DNA from: Steroidobacteraceae bacterium
GTDB taxonomy: Bacteria > Pseudomonadota > Gammaproteobacteria > Steroidobacterales > Steroidobacteraceae
DNA: 64,000 nucleotides
Assembly (NCBI GenBank): GCA_019187495.1
Contig: JABAQN010000025.1
Span: forward strand, 52,205-116,204
Direction: 5' to 3'
In this document: in pieces, positions 11,005 through 19,759 of the stretch
Numbering within the stretch: the first letter of the stretch is position 1
Layout: the number at the start of each line of letters is the position of its first letter
The notes under the pieces: generated by a model
What the model saw: only the letters and a program-made list of their open reading frames with translations
The model's database searches: none
Told to the model about the DNA's origin: nothing
Program-made: the position numbers and the translations under genes

Positions 11005-12180
11005 ATGCAGTTGGCGGAATTCCTCACGCCGTTCGATGCGGATACGTTCCGCACCCGCTACTTCGGCAAGCTGCCGCTGCATATCCCGGCGGCGGGGCCA
11101 GCGCGCGCGGCGCTGCTGCCGTGGTCGCGGTTCAACGAAGTCCTCGCGCTGACGCCATACTGGAACGAGGACACACTCAAGGTTTATTTCAAGAGTCGCG
11201 CGGCGCTGCGCGAGAACTATTGCGATACGGCCGACCTGCGATCGGGCACACCGGCGCCCGTGAACCCCGCCAAGGTCAAGGCGCTGATGGGGCTCGGAGC
11301 GAGCCTCGTCGCGAACAGCCTGCATCGGGTGTGCGCGCCGGTCGATGCGGTCGTGCGCATGCTCGGTGAGGAATTCGCCGCGCGCAGCTTCGCGAACGTC
11401 TATTGCTCGTTCCGCGGAGTGCAGGCATTCCAGACGCATTTCGACCTGCACGACGTGTTCGCGGTCCAGGCGGAAGGCGAGAAGACGTGGCGCATTTACG
11501 AGGCGCGCGCGGATGCGCCGGTCGCGCCCGTGCCACCCGGTGACGAAGGCGAGAAATTCCTGATCGCGACACGCGGCAAGGTGCTGCAGGAAATCGTCAT
11601 GCGGCCCGGCGATGTGCTCTACCTGCCGCGCGGCCAGTACCACGACGCGCTCACCGGAGCGCAGGCTTCGCTGCACATCACCTTCGGTGTGGGACCTGCG
11701 ACCGGGCTTTCGCTGTTCAAGCTGCTCGAGAAGGCGCTGGCGGCGGAAAGCGGGTTCCGTGCCTATCTGCCCGATGCGCGCGACCCGGCGGCATTGCAGG
11801 CATGCCTCGAACGACTCGCAGCGCGAGTACGCGACGTCATGCAGTCGCCCGCCTTCGCGACCGACGTGCAGGTTCACCAGCGCGCGCTCGGCAGTGCCGC
11901 AGCCGACTACCGATTGCCCGCGCAATCTCCACCTGCGTGGTACTCGCTCGGCAAGGCCGCGCGGCTCGTGCGTCGCGACAGCGGCTTCGCGGTCGTGCAC
12001 GACGGTGGCGAAATCGCGGTCGGGGCGAGTTACCCGACGATCGAGTGGCTCCTGGGCCAGCGCATGTTCGCGCTCGAGGATGCGATGGCGCGGCAACCCG
12101 GCGTCGACCCGAGGGAGTTGCGCCTCGATCTCGAGCGGCTGCTGCGGGCAGGGATACTCGTGGAAACGGAGATGAAATGA
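11005..12180 (+). CDS. JmjC/cupin 2-oxoglutarate oxygenase, RoxA-like
   Basis: A cupin-fold dioxygenase with an Fe(II) facial triad visible as His145 and Asp147 (THFDLHDVFAVQ) and His213 (LPRGQYHDAL). 2-oxoglutarate-binding candidates include Lys160 in GEKTWRIYE. The layout matches ribosomal oxygenases (YcfD/RoxA, Mina53-like), which hydroxylate ribosomal protein residues: N-terminal cupin, then a dimerisation/winged-helix-like C-terminal region ending LDLERLLRAGILVETEMK. The ATG at 11005 fits the family start (MQLAEFLTPFDADTFRTRYF); 10987 is an alternative. The exact substrate is not readable from sequence. Confidence 0.75.
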   Translation: MQLAEFLTPFDADTFRTRYFGKLPLHIPAAGPARAALLPWSRFNEVLALTPYWNEDTLKVYFKSRAALRENYCDTADLRSGTPAPVNPAKVKALMGLGASLVANSLHRVCAPVDAVVRMLGEEFAARSFANVYCSFRGVQAFQTHFDLHDVFAVQAEGEKTWRIYEARADAPVAPVPPGDEGEKFLIATRGKVLQEIVMRPGDVLYLPRGQYHDALTGAQASLHITFGVGPATGLSLFKLLEKALAAESGFRAYLPDARDPAALQACLERLAARVRDVMQSPAFATDVQVHQRALGSAAADYRLPAQSPPAWYSLGKAARLVRRDSGFAVVHDGGEIAVGASYPTIEWLLGQRMFALEDAMARQPGVDPRELRLDLERLLRAGILVETEMK

Positions 12181-12182
12181 AC

Positions 12183-12258
12183 TGGTGCCGGGCTTTCGGT
12201 TGTTCGGTTATTGCGGCGGATCGGCCGCAATAACCGAACAACCGAAAGCCCGGCACCA
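12183..12258. repeat. Dispersed palindromic element, copy 3 (convergent junction)
   Basis: 35-bp arms (12183-12217 and 12224-12258) with a 6-nt loop. The outer 29-30 bp are identical to copies 1 and 2. It begins 2 nt after the stop of the oxygenase gene and ends 5 nt before the stop of the converging methyltransferase gene. Confidence 0.85.
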
Positions 12259-12263
12259 ACGCT

Positions 12264-13010
12264 TCACTTCGGCTTGCGCAGCTTCAGCACGAACTGATCG
12301 GTCTTGCCGCGCAGCCCGGGCGCGAATACCTGCTGCGTGTGATCGTCCTGCGGGTGCGCCAGGAGGTCGCTCTCGGCCTCGACCGTGAAGCCAGCCGCCT
12401 TCGCGAGGTCGAGCGCCGCCTGCTTCGGCATGCGGTGCAGCTGCGCGTTGTTCGCGCCTTCCACGCCGACATGATCGATCACGCCGAACACACCGCCCGG
12501 CTTCAAGGTCGTGTACACGGCCTTCATGAACGCCTGCGCGGCCGCCGGATCACGGTTGTAGACATCGTGCAGGTTCATCGCCGTAATCGCGACATCGACG
12601 CTGCCCGGCGGCACGATGTCGGACGCCGGCAGGTCCGCATCGACCCGCACGGCATTCGGCAGGCGGCCGTTTGCGAACCGCGCCTCCACCTGTGGCAGCG
12701 TGCGCCCGCCCGGCTTCAGCAACGTCGGCGGATTCTGCGAGTAGACCTTTCCTTCGGGCCCCACCTCGGTTGCGAGCACTTCGGTCATGTATCCGCCGGC
12801 CGCGATGACATCCAGCGCGGTCATGCCGGGCTCGACGCCGAAGAACTTCATCAGCTCGACCGGCTTGCGGTCCGCGTCCCGATCACGGTCGGCCTGCGGG
12901 CGGCTCGCACTATCGAGCGCCTTGGCGAGATCCATCTCGGCGCCCTGCACACCTGACGCGAGCGCGAGCCCGATCGCCGCCAACGTCGCGCCCAGGATTC
13001 GTGTGTTCAT
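12264..13010 (-). CDS. Exported class I SAM-dependent methyltransferase
   Basis: A signal peptide (MNTRILGATLAAIGLALASGVQG) precedes a Rossmann methyltransferase fold: VEPGMTALDVIAAGGYMTEVLATEVGPEGKVYSQ (motif I is degenerate, AAGGY rather than GxGxG), SVDVAITAMNLHDVYN (motif II), LKPGGVFGVIDHVG (motif III). It resembles the predicted periplasmic methyltransferases of COG4798. How a SAM enzyme would work outside the cytoplasm is unclear, so the true cofactor use is open. It faces the oxygenase gene across palindrome copy 3. Confidence 0.8.
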   Translation of the reverse strand: MNTRILGATLAAIGLALASGVQGAEMDLAKALDSASRPQADRDRDADRKPVELMKFFGVEPGMTALDVIAAGGYMTEVLATEVGPEGKVYSQNPPTLLKPGGRTLPQVEARFANGRLPNAVRVDADLPASDIVPPGSVDVAITAMNLHDVYNRDPAAAQAFMKAVYTTLKPGGVFGVIDHVGVEGANNAQLHRMPKQAALDLAKAAGFTVEAESDLLAHPQDDHTQQVFAPGLRGKTDQFVLKLRKPK

Positions 13011-13411
13011 GGTTGGTACCTCCTCACTGCGAAACGGAAGGTTACACCCCCGCGCAAGGTCGCTGTCACACCCACCCTGCCTTCCGTCTTGTTGTTCTGT
13101 CCCTTGGACTTGATCCTTGCCTTGGCGGAACCGCCCTCCGTACCGGCCACCTTGCGGCTGCGTCGTGCCGGATCGATGCCGAACAGTCCGGCGAGATGAC
13201 GTCTCCGAGGACTCTGTCCGCGAGTGCCGCCACCGACTGTTGGTAGAGCACCGCGCGCTTTCGACCCGGCGAACAGCAGGCAGCCAGCTCGGTCGCGTCC
13301 GGCAGATCAGTGATGGCCGTCTTTGTCGAGTACGGCAAGCTCGGTGCCCTTCATCGGCGGCACCGCGGACGCCAGCACGTCGCTGCCACCTGGTCGCTCA
13401 CGAATTCCAGC
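13011..13411. other. Non-coding or decayed stretch, nothing identified
   Basis: Roughly 400 bp between the exported methyltransferase and the hydrolase. Only short overlapping frames occur (for example 13066-13338 on the minus strand). None has a recognisable domain, a ribosome-binding site or consistent codon bias. A minus-strand frame in 13030-13200 reads like a basic protein tail (GSAKARIKSKGQNNKTEG) with no start. It may be a decayed gene or a mobile remnant. Confidence 0.4.
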
Positions 13412-14362
13412 TCATCTCGAATTCCGACCCTGCATCGACCTCGATTGCAATCGCGGCCGTTCGATGAACGCCCGGATCGCCGCGATGAAGGCGTCGTGCG
13501 TATCTTCGAGCATCGCAGCATGATCGCCTTCTGCCAGCACCACCCATTGCTTGTCGGGATTGCCGAGCGAGACGAAGAGTCGCGCCTGGGCGGCGATCGG
13601 CGCCAGCGGATCGCGCTCGCCGTGGATCACCAGGGTTGGCGCGCCAACCCTGGCGCCGTCGAGCGCCGCGTATTCCTCGAGTTGCTTCCAGTCGGCGCGG
13701 ACGGGATCGTGCGCCAGCGCCGCGCCGACAAACGCCTCGACCACCGTCTGCGACGTCACTTGCGGGGAGATGAAGTCGCTCAGCGCCCGCTCCCGCGTCG
13801 TGGCCTCGCGAGGAGGTGCAGCGGGTGTTGGCGGCGCGACTGCCGGCGCGCCGGGATCGCGCGGATAGCCGTACAGGATCAGGTCGGACAGCGCCTGCGG
13901 ATGGCACTGCGCCGCAAGCTGGGCCACCATGGAGCCCATCGACCAGCCGAGCAGCGCTGGCTTCGGCAATCGCGGATGTCGCTGGTGAATCCAGTCGAGC
14001 ACCTGCGCGACGTCATTCGCGGACTGGTTTGGCAGGCTCCAGCCATCGGCATTGCGCGGCGTCTCGCCGTAGCCGCGCAGATCGATGCCGTAGACCGCGT
14101 AGCGCGCGCCTTGCAGCGCACGCATGACCGATCGCCGCTCGCCCCGCGGCTGCAGGTCGAAGTCTGTCAGCGTGCTCCAGGTGCGGCCGTGCACCAGCAG
14201 GATGGCGTGTTCGGGACGCGCGGCCACGCGCGACCAGACAGCGACGGGATGACCTTCGACGGTGACGGTATGCCGTGCCGGCGCGGTGGCAGCGCTCGCG
14301 TCGAGGCTGCAGGAAACCAGGAGCGCGAAAATCAGCGTGAACGCATGCAAGGCGTGCTTCAT
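13412..14362 (-). CDS. Secreted alpha/beta hydrolase
   Basis: Signal sequence (MKHALHAFTLIFALLVSCSLDASA; the Cys could be a lipoprotein site, LLVSC). The alpha/beta-hydrolase fold has an oxyanion HG motif (LLVHGRTWS), a nucleophile elbow GWSMGS with Ser near residue 143, an acid in LVIHGERDPLAP and a catalytic His in EGDHAAML. A Pro/Ala insert lies in the lid region. A generic esterase or lipase; the substrate is unknown. No operon partner on its strand. Confidence 0.82.
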   Translation of the reverse strand: MKHALHAFTLIFALLVSCSLDASAATAPARHTVTVEGHPVAVWSRVAARPEHAILLVHGRTWSTLTDFDLQPRGERRSVMRALQGARYAVYGIDLRGYGETPRNADGWSLPNQSANDVAQVLDWIHQRHPRLPKPALLGWSMGSMVAQLAAQCHPQALSDLILYGYPRDPGAPAVAPPTPAAPPREATTRERALSDFISPQVTSQTVVEAFVGAALAHDPVRADWKQLEEYAALDGARVGAPTLVIHGERDPLAPIAAQARLFVSLGNPDKQWVVLAEGDHAAMLEDTHDAFIAAIRAFIERPRLQSRSMQGRNSR

Positions 14363-14401
14363 CTTTCCGGCCCTTCCGCAACGACGCCGGCATCATAGCC
14401 G

Positions 14402-14677
14402 TCATTGCAGCCCGTCAATCAGGTCAGTGAGGCGTTGCGCCTGGATTCCCGCGATCCGCCGCGCATCGCGCACGGCATCGGGAATTCCGGGCGCAGTTCC
14501 CACCCATTCCGTGCGCCAGATTCGATGGTGGCCGTGCACCTCGAGGAATCGCTCCATCGCCTTCTTCAGATCATGGGCCACCCCAGGCGGCTCATCGGGA
14601 TTGCGTTTGCAGGTGCCGAAACGAATGCGCCGTTGATCCTCGCAGATCGCGACCAGATCGATGTCCACGTCCGAAGA
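14402..14677 (-). pseudogene. C-terminal remnant of a DUF234-like ATPase-associated nuclease domain
   Basis: The last 91 codons of a longer minus-strand frame read like the C-terminal domain of DEXX-box archaeal-type ATPases: SSDVDIDLVAICEDQRRIRFGTCK, which resembles the E/D...(D)xV...F.CK core of a restriction-endonuclease-like fold. A plausible helical tail follows. Upstream of this the frame is low-complexity, Cys/Arg-rich and not protein-like, and no ATPase domain is present. I read it as a truncated gene. 14678-14935 contains nothing else I can support. Confidence 0.45.
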
Positions 14678-14935
14678 GTCGCCAGCACCGCAGCATGGTT
14701 CAGACAGGGGCGCAGCTGCGCAACGGCATGCCAGCAGGTCGGCCGCCTGGCTGTGCGCACTGCTTCGGAGCGGCGTGCGCGACTCGCGTCGCGTCAGGAT
14801 CGATTGCCCAGGTTCCGGCAGCGATCCGCCCGAAACCCGCGTTGTGGGAGCGTAACAGTAGTTGTTGGTGCATCCCGCCGGGCACTCATAGCATCGCCGG
14901 GCCGGATCCCCCGGCTGGCCGCAGGGGAAGTGACG

Positions 14936-16465
14936 ATGGCGAGTCCCGGGAGCGTTCGCGAATGGCATGACGAGACGGATGTGCTCGTCTGCGGCTTCGG
15001 CCTGGCGGGCGCCGCGGCGGCCATCGAAGCCCATGACAGCGATCCGGGCGCGGGCGTCCTCCTGCTCGAGAAAATGCCGGAATGCCACGCCGGCGGCAAC
15101 ACGCGCGTCTCCGGCCAGTCACTGCTCATCTCGAAGGACGTCGAGGCGCTGAAGTCCTATCAGCGTGCGATGAGCGCGACCAATCCGGTCCCCGAGGACA
15201 TGCTCGACGTCTGGGCGCGGCGCATGGTCGAGCTCGAGCCCTACATCGAGGCTCGCGCGCGCGAGGCCGGTGCCCGGTACATTCATGGCGTAGGCTGGTC
15301 CGAACGGGCTGCCGTCCTCGAGTATCCCGAGTTCGGCGCGGCATCGGCGGTCGCGCATACCGCGACCATCCTGCCGGTACCGAGCGGCGTGTGGCTCGCA
15401 TTCAAGGCGAACGTGGAGAAGCGCGAACGCATCCGCCGCAGCTTCGATACGGCGCTCGTCGACCTGGTCCAGGACCCGGACACGCTCGAGGTATTCGGCG
15501 CCGTCGTGTCGCGGAACGGGATCCGCCGGAACATCAAGGCACGCCGCGGCGTCGTGCTCTGCACGGGCGGCTTCGAGAACAACCTCGGCATGCAGCGGGA
15601 CTACTTCGGCCTGTCGGAGGCGTACCCGCTCGGGAGTCCGGGCAATACCGGCGAGGGCATCAAGATCCTGCAGAAAGCCGGCGCGGACCTTTGGCACCTG
15701 CGCAACCAGGGCCAATCCGGCGGAATCTGGCCCGGGTTCCGCTTCCCGGGCCATCCGACCGCGTTCCTGCGGCAGTTGTTCTGGCAAAGTTTCAGCTGGG
15801 TGGACGTCGGTGCGGACAGCCGCCGCTTCATCGACGAAACCCACGAATGGCAGATCACGCACTACAAGCAGAAGGTGCAGGGCCAGTGGATCGACACCCC
15901 GCACCACCGCGTCATGCCGATGCACATGATCTTCGACGAGACCACCCGCCGGCACAATTGTCTCGTGACAAAGGTGATGACCTGGAACACGGTGGTCGAG
16001 AAGTACGACTGGAGCGACGACAACGCGACCGAGATCGCGAGCGGCTGGATTGCCCGCGCCGATACCATCGAGGAACTCGCGCGCAGGATCGGGCGCGACC
16101 CGGCGGCACTCGCGGCCACGGTGAAGCGCTACAACGACGCCTGCGCCAGGAAGATGGACGACGAATTCGGTCGTGCACCGGCCACGCTGCAGCCGATCGC
16201 CGCGCCGCCGTTCCACGCCATCGAGATCGTGCCGGCGATCGTGTGCACCGGGGGCGGCGCCCGCCGCAACATCGAGTCCGAAGTGCTCGATCACTCGCTC
16301 CGCCCGATCCCGCGGCTCTACGAGGCAGGCGAGCTCGGCTCGATGTTCTCGAATCCCTACCAGAACGGCTCCTACCTGACGGAAGCGATGATCTCGGGCC
16401 GCGCCGCGGGCCGCAACGCCGCCGGGCTGCCGGACTGGAGCCGCGAGCCGCGGCGAGCGATCTGA
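14936..16465 (+). CDS. FAD-binding dehydrogenase, fumarate reductase/3-ketosteroid dehydrogenase-like
   Basis: A 509-residue flavoprotein. The N-terminal dinucleotide fold is seen as ETDVLVCGFGLAGAAAAIEAHD (GxGxxG about residues 20-25), with LLLEKMPECHAGGNTRVSG binding FAD further on. The C-terminal part has the usual VCTGGGARRNIESEV and LYEAGELGSMFSNPYQNGSYLTEAMISGRAAGRNA. These are shared by succinate dehydrogenase/fumarate reductase flavoproteins and delta1/delta4 ketosteroid dehydrogenases. The ATG at 14936 is preceded by AGGGGAAG; the open frame extends further upstream but is not protein-like there. The substrate is probably a ketosteroid or similar cyclic ketone (inference). Confidence 0.85.
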   Translation: MASPGSVREWHDETDVLVCGFGLAGAAAAIEAHDSDPGAGVLLLEKMPECHAGGNTRVSGQSLLISKDVEALKSYQRAMSATNPVPEDMLDVWARRMVELEPYIEARAREAGARYIHGVGWSERAAVLEYPEFGAASAVAHTATILPVPSGVWLAFKANVEKRERIRRSFDTALVDLVQDPDTLEVFGAVVSRNGIRRNIKARRGVVLCTGGFENNLGMQRDYFGLSEAYPLGSPGNTGEGIKILQKAGADLWHLRNQGQSGGIWPGFRFPGHPTAFLRQLFWQSFSWVDVGADSRRFIDETHEWQITHYKQKVQGQWIDTPHHRVMPMHMIFDETTRRHNCLVTKVMTWNTVVEKYDWSDDNATEIASGWIARADTIEELARRIGRDPAALAATVKRYNDACARKMDDEFGRAPATLQPIAAPPFHAIEIVPAIVCTGGGARRNIESEVLDHSLRPIPRLYEAGELGSMFSNPYQNGSYLTEAMISGRAAGRNAAGLPDWSREPRRAI

Positions 16466-16501
16466 GCGGCAGGGCGTCAAATGCGTGTCGTGACACCCGC
16501 C

Positions 16502-16681
16502 ATGAAGCTTGATGTACGCATCGATGAGGCCGCCGTCGACCAGGACCAGCTGAAGCTGTCCGGCGTGGCCGGAATCCTCCCCTGCGAAGTCACGCTGCAG
16601 CCCTCGGAACTGCGGCGGCTCCTGTTGCGCGCGCTGCGCCCGCGGACGCTCTTGCTGCTATTGCGCCACGATCGCGCCTGA
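16502..16681 (+). CDS. Small hypothetical protein
   Basis: A 59-residue acidic-to-basic protein (MKLDVRIDEAAVDQDQLKLSG...LQPSELRRLLLRALRPR) beginning 36 nt after the FAD dehydrogenase stop on the same strand. The amphipathic beginning and the C-terminal Leu/Arg helix look protein-like. I recognise no family. An ATG at 16481 is an alternative start. It may be co-transcribed with the dehydrogenase. Confidence 0.45.
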   Translation: MKLDVRIDEAAVDQDQLKLSGVAGILPCEVTLQPSELRRLLLRALRPRTLLLLLRHDRA

Positions 16682-16700
16682 ACCCTCGCGCAGGCGCGAT

Positions 16701-17609
16701 TCACCCGTCCGTCTCGCGCGCCGCCGCATACAGGGCGCTGATGACGGCCAGCATCGCCGGGGCCTGCAGATTGCCGCGCCGGTACATGAGCACGACGGGG
16801 CGGCGCCACGCGGCATGTGTCACGGCCAGGCGGCGCAGCCGCCCGATGCGCAGGTCGTCTTCCACGAGACCGTATGGCAACACGCCGAGATGGCGCCCGG
16901 CGCGCAGCAGGCCGAGCGCGAACTCCAGCGAGCTGGTCTCGATCGCCGCTTGCGGGCGCGCCAGTCCCGCTTCGTCGAAAAGCGCAGCCCAGGCGGCTTC
17001 CACCTCGCCGAGCCGGCGTCCGATGATCCACTGCGATTGCGCCAGATCGCCCGCCGAGACGTCGTGCCTGTCCGCGAGAGGATGCCCGGCCCCGCAGACG
17101 ACCAGATATTCCTCGTCCACGAGCGTCTCGCGGGCGAGGTTGCCGGGATCCAGGCTGTCGGTTTCGATGCACACCGCGAGATCGATGCGACCCTGCTGCA
17201 GTTGCGCAACGAGCTCCGCGTGCACGCCCGCATGCACGTCGATGCGGATGCGCGGACGCGCCTTCTGCAGCGCGAGCACCGCCCGGGCCACGAGCCCGCC
17301 GGCCGGAGTGGGTCCGGTGCCGAGCCGGACCGCGCCCGCATCCTCCTCGAGCAACTGCGTGAGCCTCGTGCGCAGGGATCGCGTTTCGCCCTCGATGGCC
17401 CTGCCGTGCTCGAGCACGAGCTCGCCGAACGCGGTCGGCGAGGCGCGCTGTGAATCGCGATCGAGCAGGCGCACGCCGAGTTCGTCCTCGAGCGCCTGCA
17501 TCGCCTTGCTGAGCGCCTGCTGCGTGCGCCCGAGTTCGGCCGCCGCGCGCGAGAAACTCCCATGCTCGACAATCGCCATGAAATAACGGAGCTGGCGCAG
17601 TTCCATCAA
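16701..17609 (-). CDS. LysR-family transcriptional regulator
   Basis: N-terminal winged helix-turn-helix typical of LysR: ELRQLRYFMAIVEHGSFSRAAAELGRTQQALSKAMQALEDELGVRLLDRD. A substrate-binding domain follows, with VRLGTGPTPAGGLVARAVLALQKARP. The length of 302 residues is normal. It converges on the FAD dehydrogenase/small gene pair, so its regulon is not obvious from position; the FAD enzyme is a candidate. Effector unknown. Confidence 0.9.
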   Translation of the reverse strand: MMELRQLRYFMAIVEHGSFSRAAAELGRTQQALSKAMQALEDELGVRLLDRDSQRASPTAFGELVLEHGRAIEGETRSLRTRLTQLLEEDAGAVRLGTGPTPAGGLVARAVLALQKARPRIRIDVHAGVHAELVAQLQQGRIDLAVCIETDSLDPGNLARETLVDEEYLVVCGAGHPLADRHDVSAGDLAQSQWIIGRRLGEVEAAWAALFDEAGLARPQAAIETSSLEFALGLLRAGRHLGVLPYGLVEDDLRIGRLRRLAVTHAAWRRPVVLMYRRGNLQAPAMLAVISALYAAARETDG

Positions 17610-17673
17610 CGGCCGTCCACGCGGAAGGCAACCATTACGGGGACGGCGCGGACCCCGCCCGCCCGCGAACCCT

Positions 17674-18303
17674 TCACAGGTACGGCGGCGTACAAGCCGA
17701 CACCACCGTCGCCCGGATGCTGCCGATGTTGCGGAAACGGTGCGGTTGACGGCTGTCGAACAGGAATGCGTCTCCCGCCTTGAGCACGCGCACCTGCTCG
17801 CCGACCGTCAGCTCGATCTCGCCCTTCAGCACCACGCCGCCCTCGTGGGACTCGTGCTCGAGCATGCTCTCGCCCGTGTCGGCGCCCGGCTCGTACACTT
17901 CGTGGAGGATCTGCAGGTTGTGCGCGCGCGCATCGCCCACCTGTCGCAGGATCAGCTTGCCGGCAGTTTCAGCCCCTTTCTCGTGCGACAGGCGGGAAGT
18001 GAGATCGACCAGTTCGGCGGGGCTGAAGAACACCTGGCTCGCCGGGCGCGCCACGCCCTCCGGCTCGAAGAACTCCGCCATGGTCATCGGGATGCCGCCC
18101 AGGATCCTGCGCAAAGAGGCCACCGACGGGCTGCTGTGGTTGCGCTCGACCATCGAGATCAGGCCGTGCGGCACCCCCGCCCGTTCCGACAGCTGGCGCT
18201 GGCTGAGTCCTCTTTCCTTGCGTATTCCGGCGAGCCGGGCCCCGACGTCGAAATCGGGAACGGGGCTGGAGCCTGGTCTCGCCCTGGCGGCGCGTCTTCT
18301 CAT
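17674..18303 (-). CDS. XRE-cupin transcriptional regulator, PuuR-like
   Basis: A Cro/CI-type helix-turn-helix (VGARLAGIRKERGLSQRQLSERAGVPHGLISMVERNHSSPSVASLRRILGGI) is followed by a cupin sensor domain (GADTGESMLEHESHEGGVVLKGEIELTVGEQVRVLKAGDAFLFDSRQPHRFRNIG). This pair is the PuuR architecture, which represses putrescine/GABA catabolism. It diverges from an aminotransferase of the matching pathway, across an 18-bp palindrome that is a good operator candidate. Autorepression and control of the aminotransferase are likely. Confidence 0.88.
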   Translation of the reverse strand: MRRRAARARPGSSPVPDFDVGARLAGIRKERGLSQRQLSERAGVPHGLISMVERNHSSPSVASLRRILGGIPMTMAEFFEPEGVARPASQVFFSPAELVDLTSRLSHEKGAETAGKLILRQVGDARAHNLQILHEVYEPGADTGESMLEHESHEGGVVLKGEIELTVGEQVRVLKAGDAFLFDSRQPHRFRNIGSIRATVVSACTPPYL

Positions 18304-18348
18304 GTTGCCTTCCGACAGTTGCTCAGGATTTTGAGCGGTGGTAGGTTC

Positions 18349-18366
18349 TGCACAGTATCCTGTGCA
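18349..18366. promoter_or_regulatory. Candidate operator palindrome for the XRE-cupin regulator
   Basis: A perfect inverted repeat TGCACAG-TATC-CTGTGCA lies in the 99-bp divergent gap between the regulator and the aminotransferase, 37 nt before the aminotransferase ATG. Position and symmetry suit a dimeric repressor. Binding by the neighbouring regulator is inference. Confidence 0.5.
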
Positions 18367-18402
18367 CCCCGTTCAGCATCCTATCCATCGGCCAGACAGT
18401 AA

Positions 18403-19689
18403 ATGAGCAATTTCCCGGCCCTGCAAGCCCGGCACGCGGCGGCCGTGCCGCCCGGCGTCGCCACCAGGAACGTCTACATCGCGCGTGCCCTGAATGCGGA
18501 GTTCTGGGACGTGGAAGGCCGCCGCTACATCGACTTCGCGGCCGGCATCGCGGTGCTCAATACCGGCCATCGGCACCCGCAGGTCATCGATGCGGTGCGC
18601 GCGCAGCTCGACGCGTTCACGCATTCCTGCTTCCACGTCGCGCCGTACGAGTCGTACGTCGCGCTGGCGGAGCGCCTCAGCGCCCTCGCCCCGGGGAACT
18701 TCGCGAAGAAGACCTTCTTCGTCACCACGGGGGCCGAGGCCGTGGAGAACGCGATCAAGGTGGCGCGCTACTACACGAAGCGCCCCGCCATCGTCGCCTT
18801 CAGCGGCGGCTTTCACGGGCGCACGAACCTCGGCATGGCGCTCACTGGCAAGGTCATGCCCTACAAGCGCGGGTTCGGGCCGTTCCCCGCCGGGATCTAT
18901 CACGCCCCTTACCCGGTGGCCTACCGCGGCATCACCACGGAGCACGCGCTCGAGGGCGTGCAGCGGCTGCTGCGCGCGGACGTCGATGCCCAGTCGGTCG
19001 CGGCGTTCATCGTCGAGCCGGTGCAGGGTGAGGGCGGATTCAACGTCGCGCCGCCCGAGTTCCTTCAGGCGCTGCGCAGGCTCGCCGACGAACACGGCGC
19101 CTTGCTCATTGCCGACGAGGTCCAGACCGGGATGGCGCGCACGGGGCGCATGTTCGCGATCGAGCACGCGGGCGTCGTGCCGGATCTGATCACGATGGCG
19201 AAGGGGCTCGGTGGGGGTTTCCCGCTCGCGGGCGTCACCGGCCGGGCCGACGTGCTGGACGTCGTGCATCCGGGCGGGCTCGGCGGCACGTACGCCGGCA
19301 GTCCGATCGGCATCGCGGCAGCGCATGCGGTGCTCGACGTGATTGCCGCGGAGAACCTGTGTGCTCGCGCGCAGGAGATCGGCCGGCACATGCGCACGCG
19401 CCTGGGAGAGGCGGCCGCCTCGCTGCCTCGCATCGGCGACGTGCGCGGGCTCGGCGCGATGGTTGCGCTGGAGCTGGTGAGGGACGCCACCACGCGCGAA
19501 CCCGATGCGCCGGCGACGGCCCAGGTGCTGCAGGAGGCCCTGCAACGGGGGCTGATGCTGCTGTCCTGCGGGGAGTCCGCCAGCGTGATCCGGCTGCTCT
19601 CGCCGCTCACGATCACGCCGGCATTGCTCGATGAAGGGCTCGACATCCTGATCGAATCGCTGCGCACCGTGCTCGCGAAGGAGCGATGA
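18403..19689 (+). CDS. gabT: 4-aminobutyrate/putrescine-type aminotransferase (class III)
   Basis: A PLP-dependent class III aminotransferase of 428 residues. Visible features: substrate/PLP motifs VTTGAEAVENAIKVARYYTKRP and SGGFHGRT, the PLP-contacting Asp in LLIADEVQTGMARTG, and the Schiff-base Lys267 in TMAKGLGGGFPLAGVTG. Sequence style is closest to GabT/PuuE, which transfer the amino group of GABA to 2-oxoglutarate, giving succinate semialdehyde. The divergent PuuR-like regulator supports a GABA/polyamine role. No succinate-semialdehyde dehydrogenase is adjacent. Confidence 0.85.
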   Translation: MSNFPALQARHAAAVPPGVATRNVYIARALNAEFWDVEGRRYIDFAAGIAVLNTGHRHPQVIDAVRAQLDAFTHSCFHVAPYESYVALAERLSALAPGNFAKKTFFVTTGAEAVENAIKVARYYTKRPAIVAFSGGFHGRTNLGMALTGKVMPYKRGFGPFPAGIYHAPYPVAYRGITTEHALEGVQRLLRADVDAQSVAAFIVEPVQGEGGFNVAPPEFLQALRRLADEHGALLIADEVQTGMARTGRMFAIEHAGVVPDLITMAKGLGGGFPLAGVTGRADVLDVVHPGGLGGTYAGSPIGIAAAHAVLDVIAAENLCARAQEIGRHMRTRLGEAAASLPRIGDVRGLGAMVALELVRDATTREPDAPATAQVLQEALQRGLMLLSCGESASVIRLLSPLTITPALLDEGLDILIESLRTVLAKER

Positions 19690-19759
19690 ACGGCAGGATC
19701 CGACGACCTTGCGCGGCAACGGGAATCGAACCCAGGCATCGCAACGACAGGGGGTCCAG

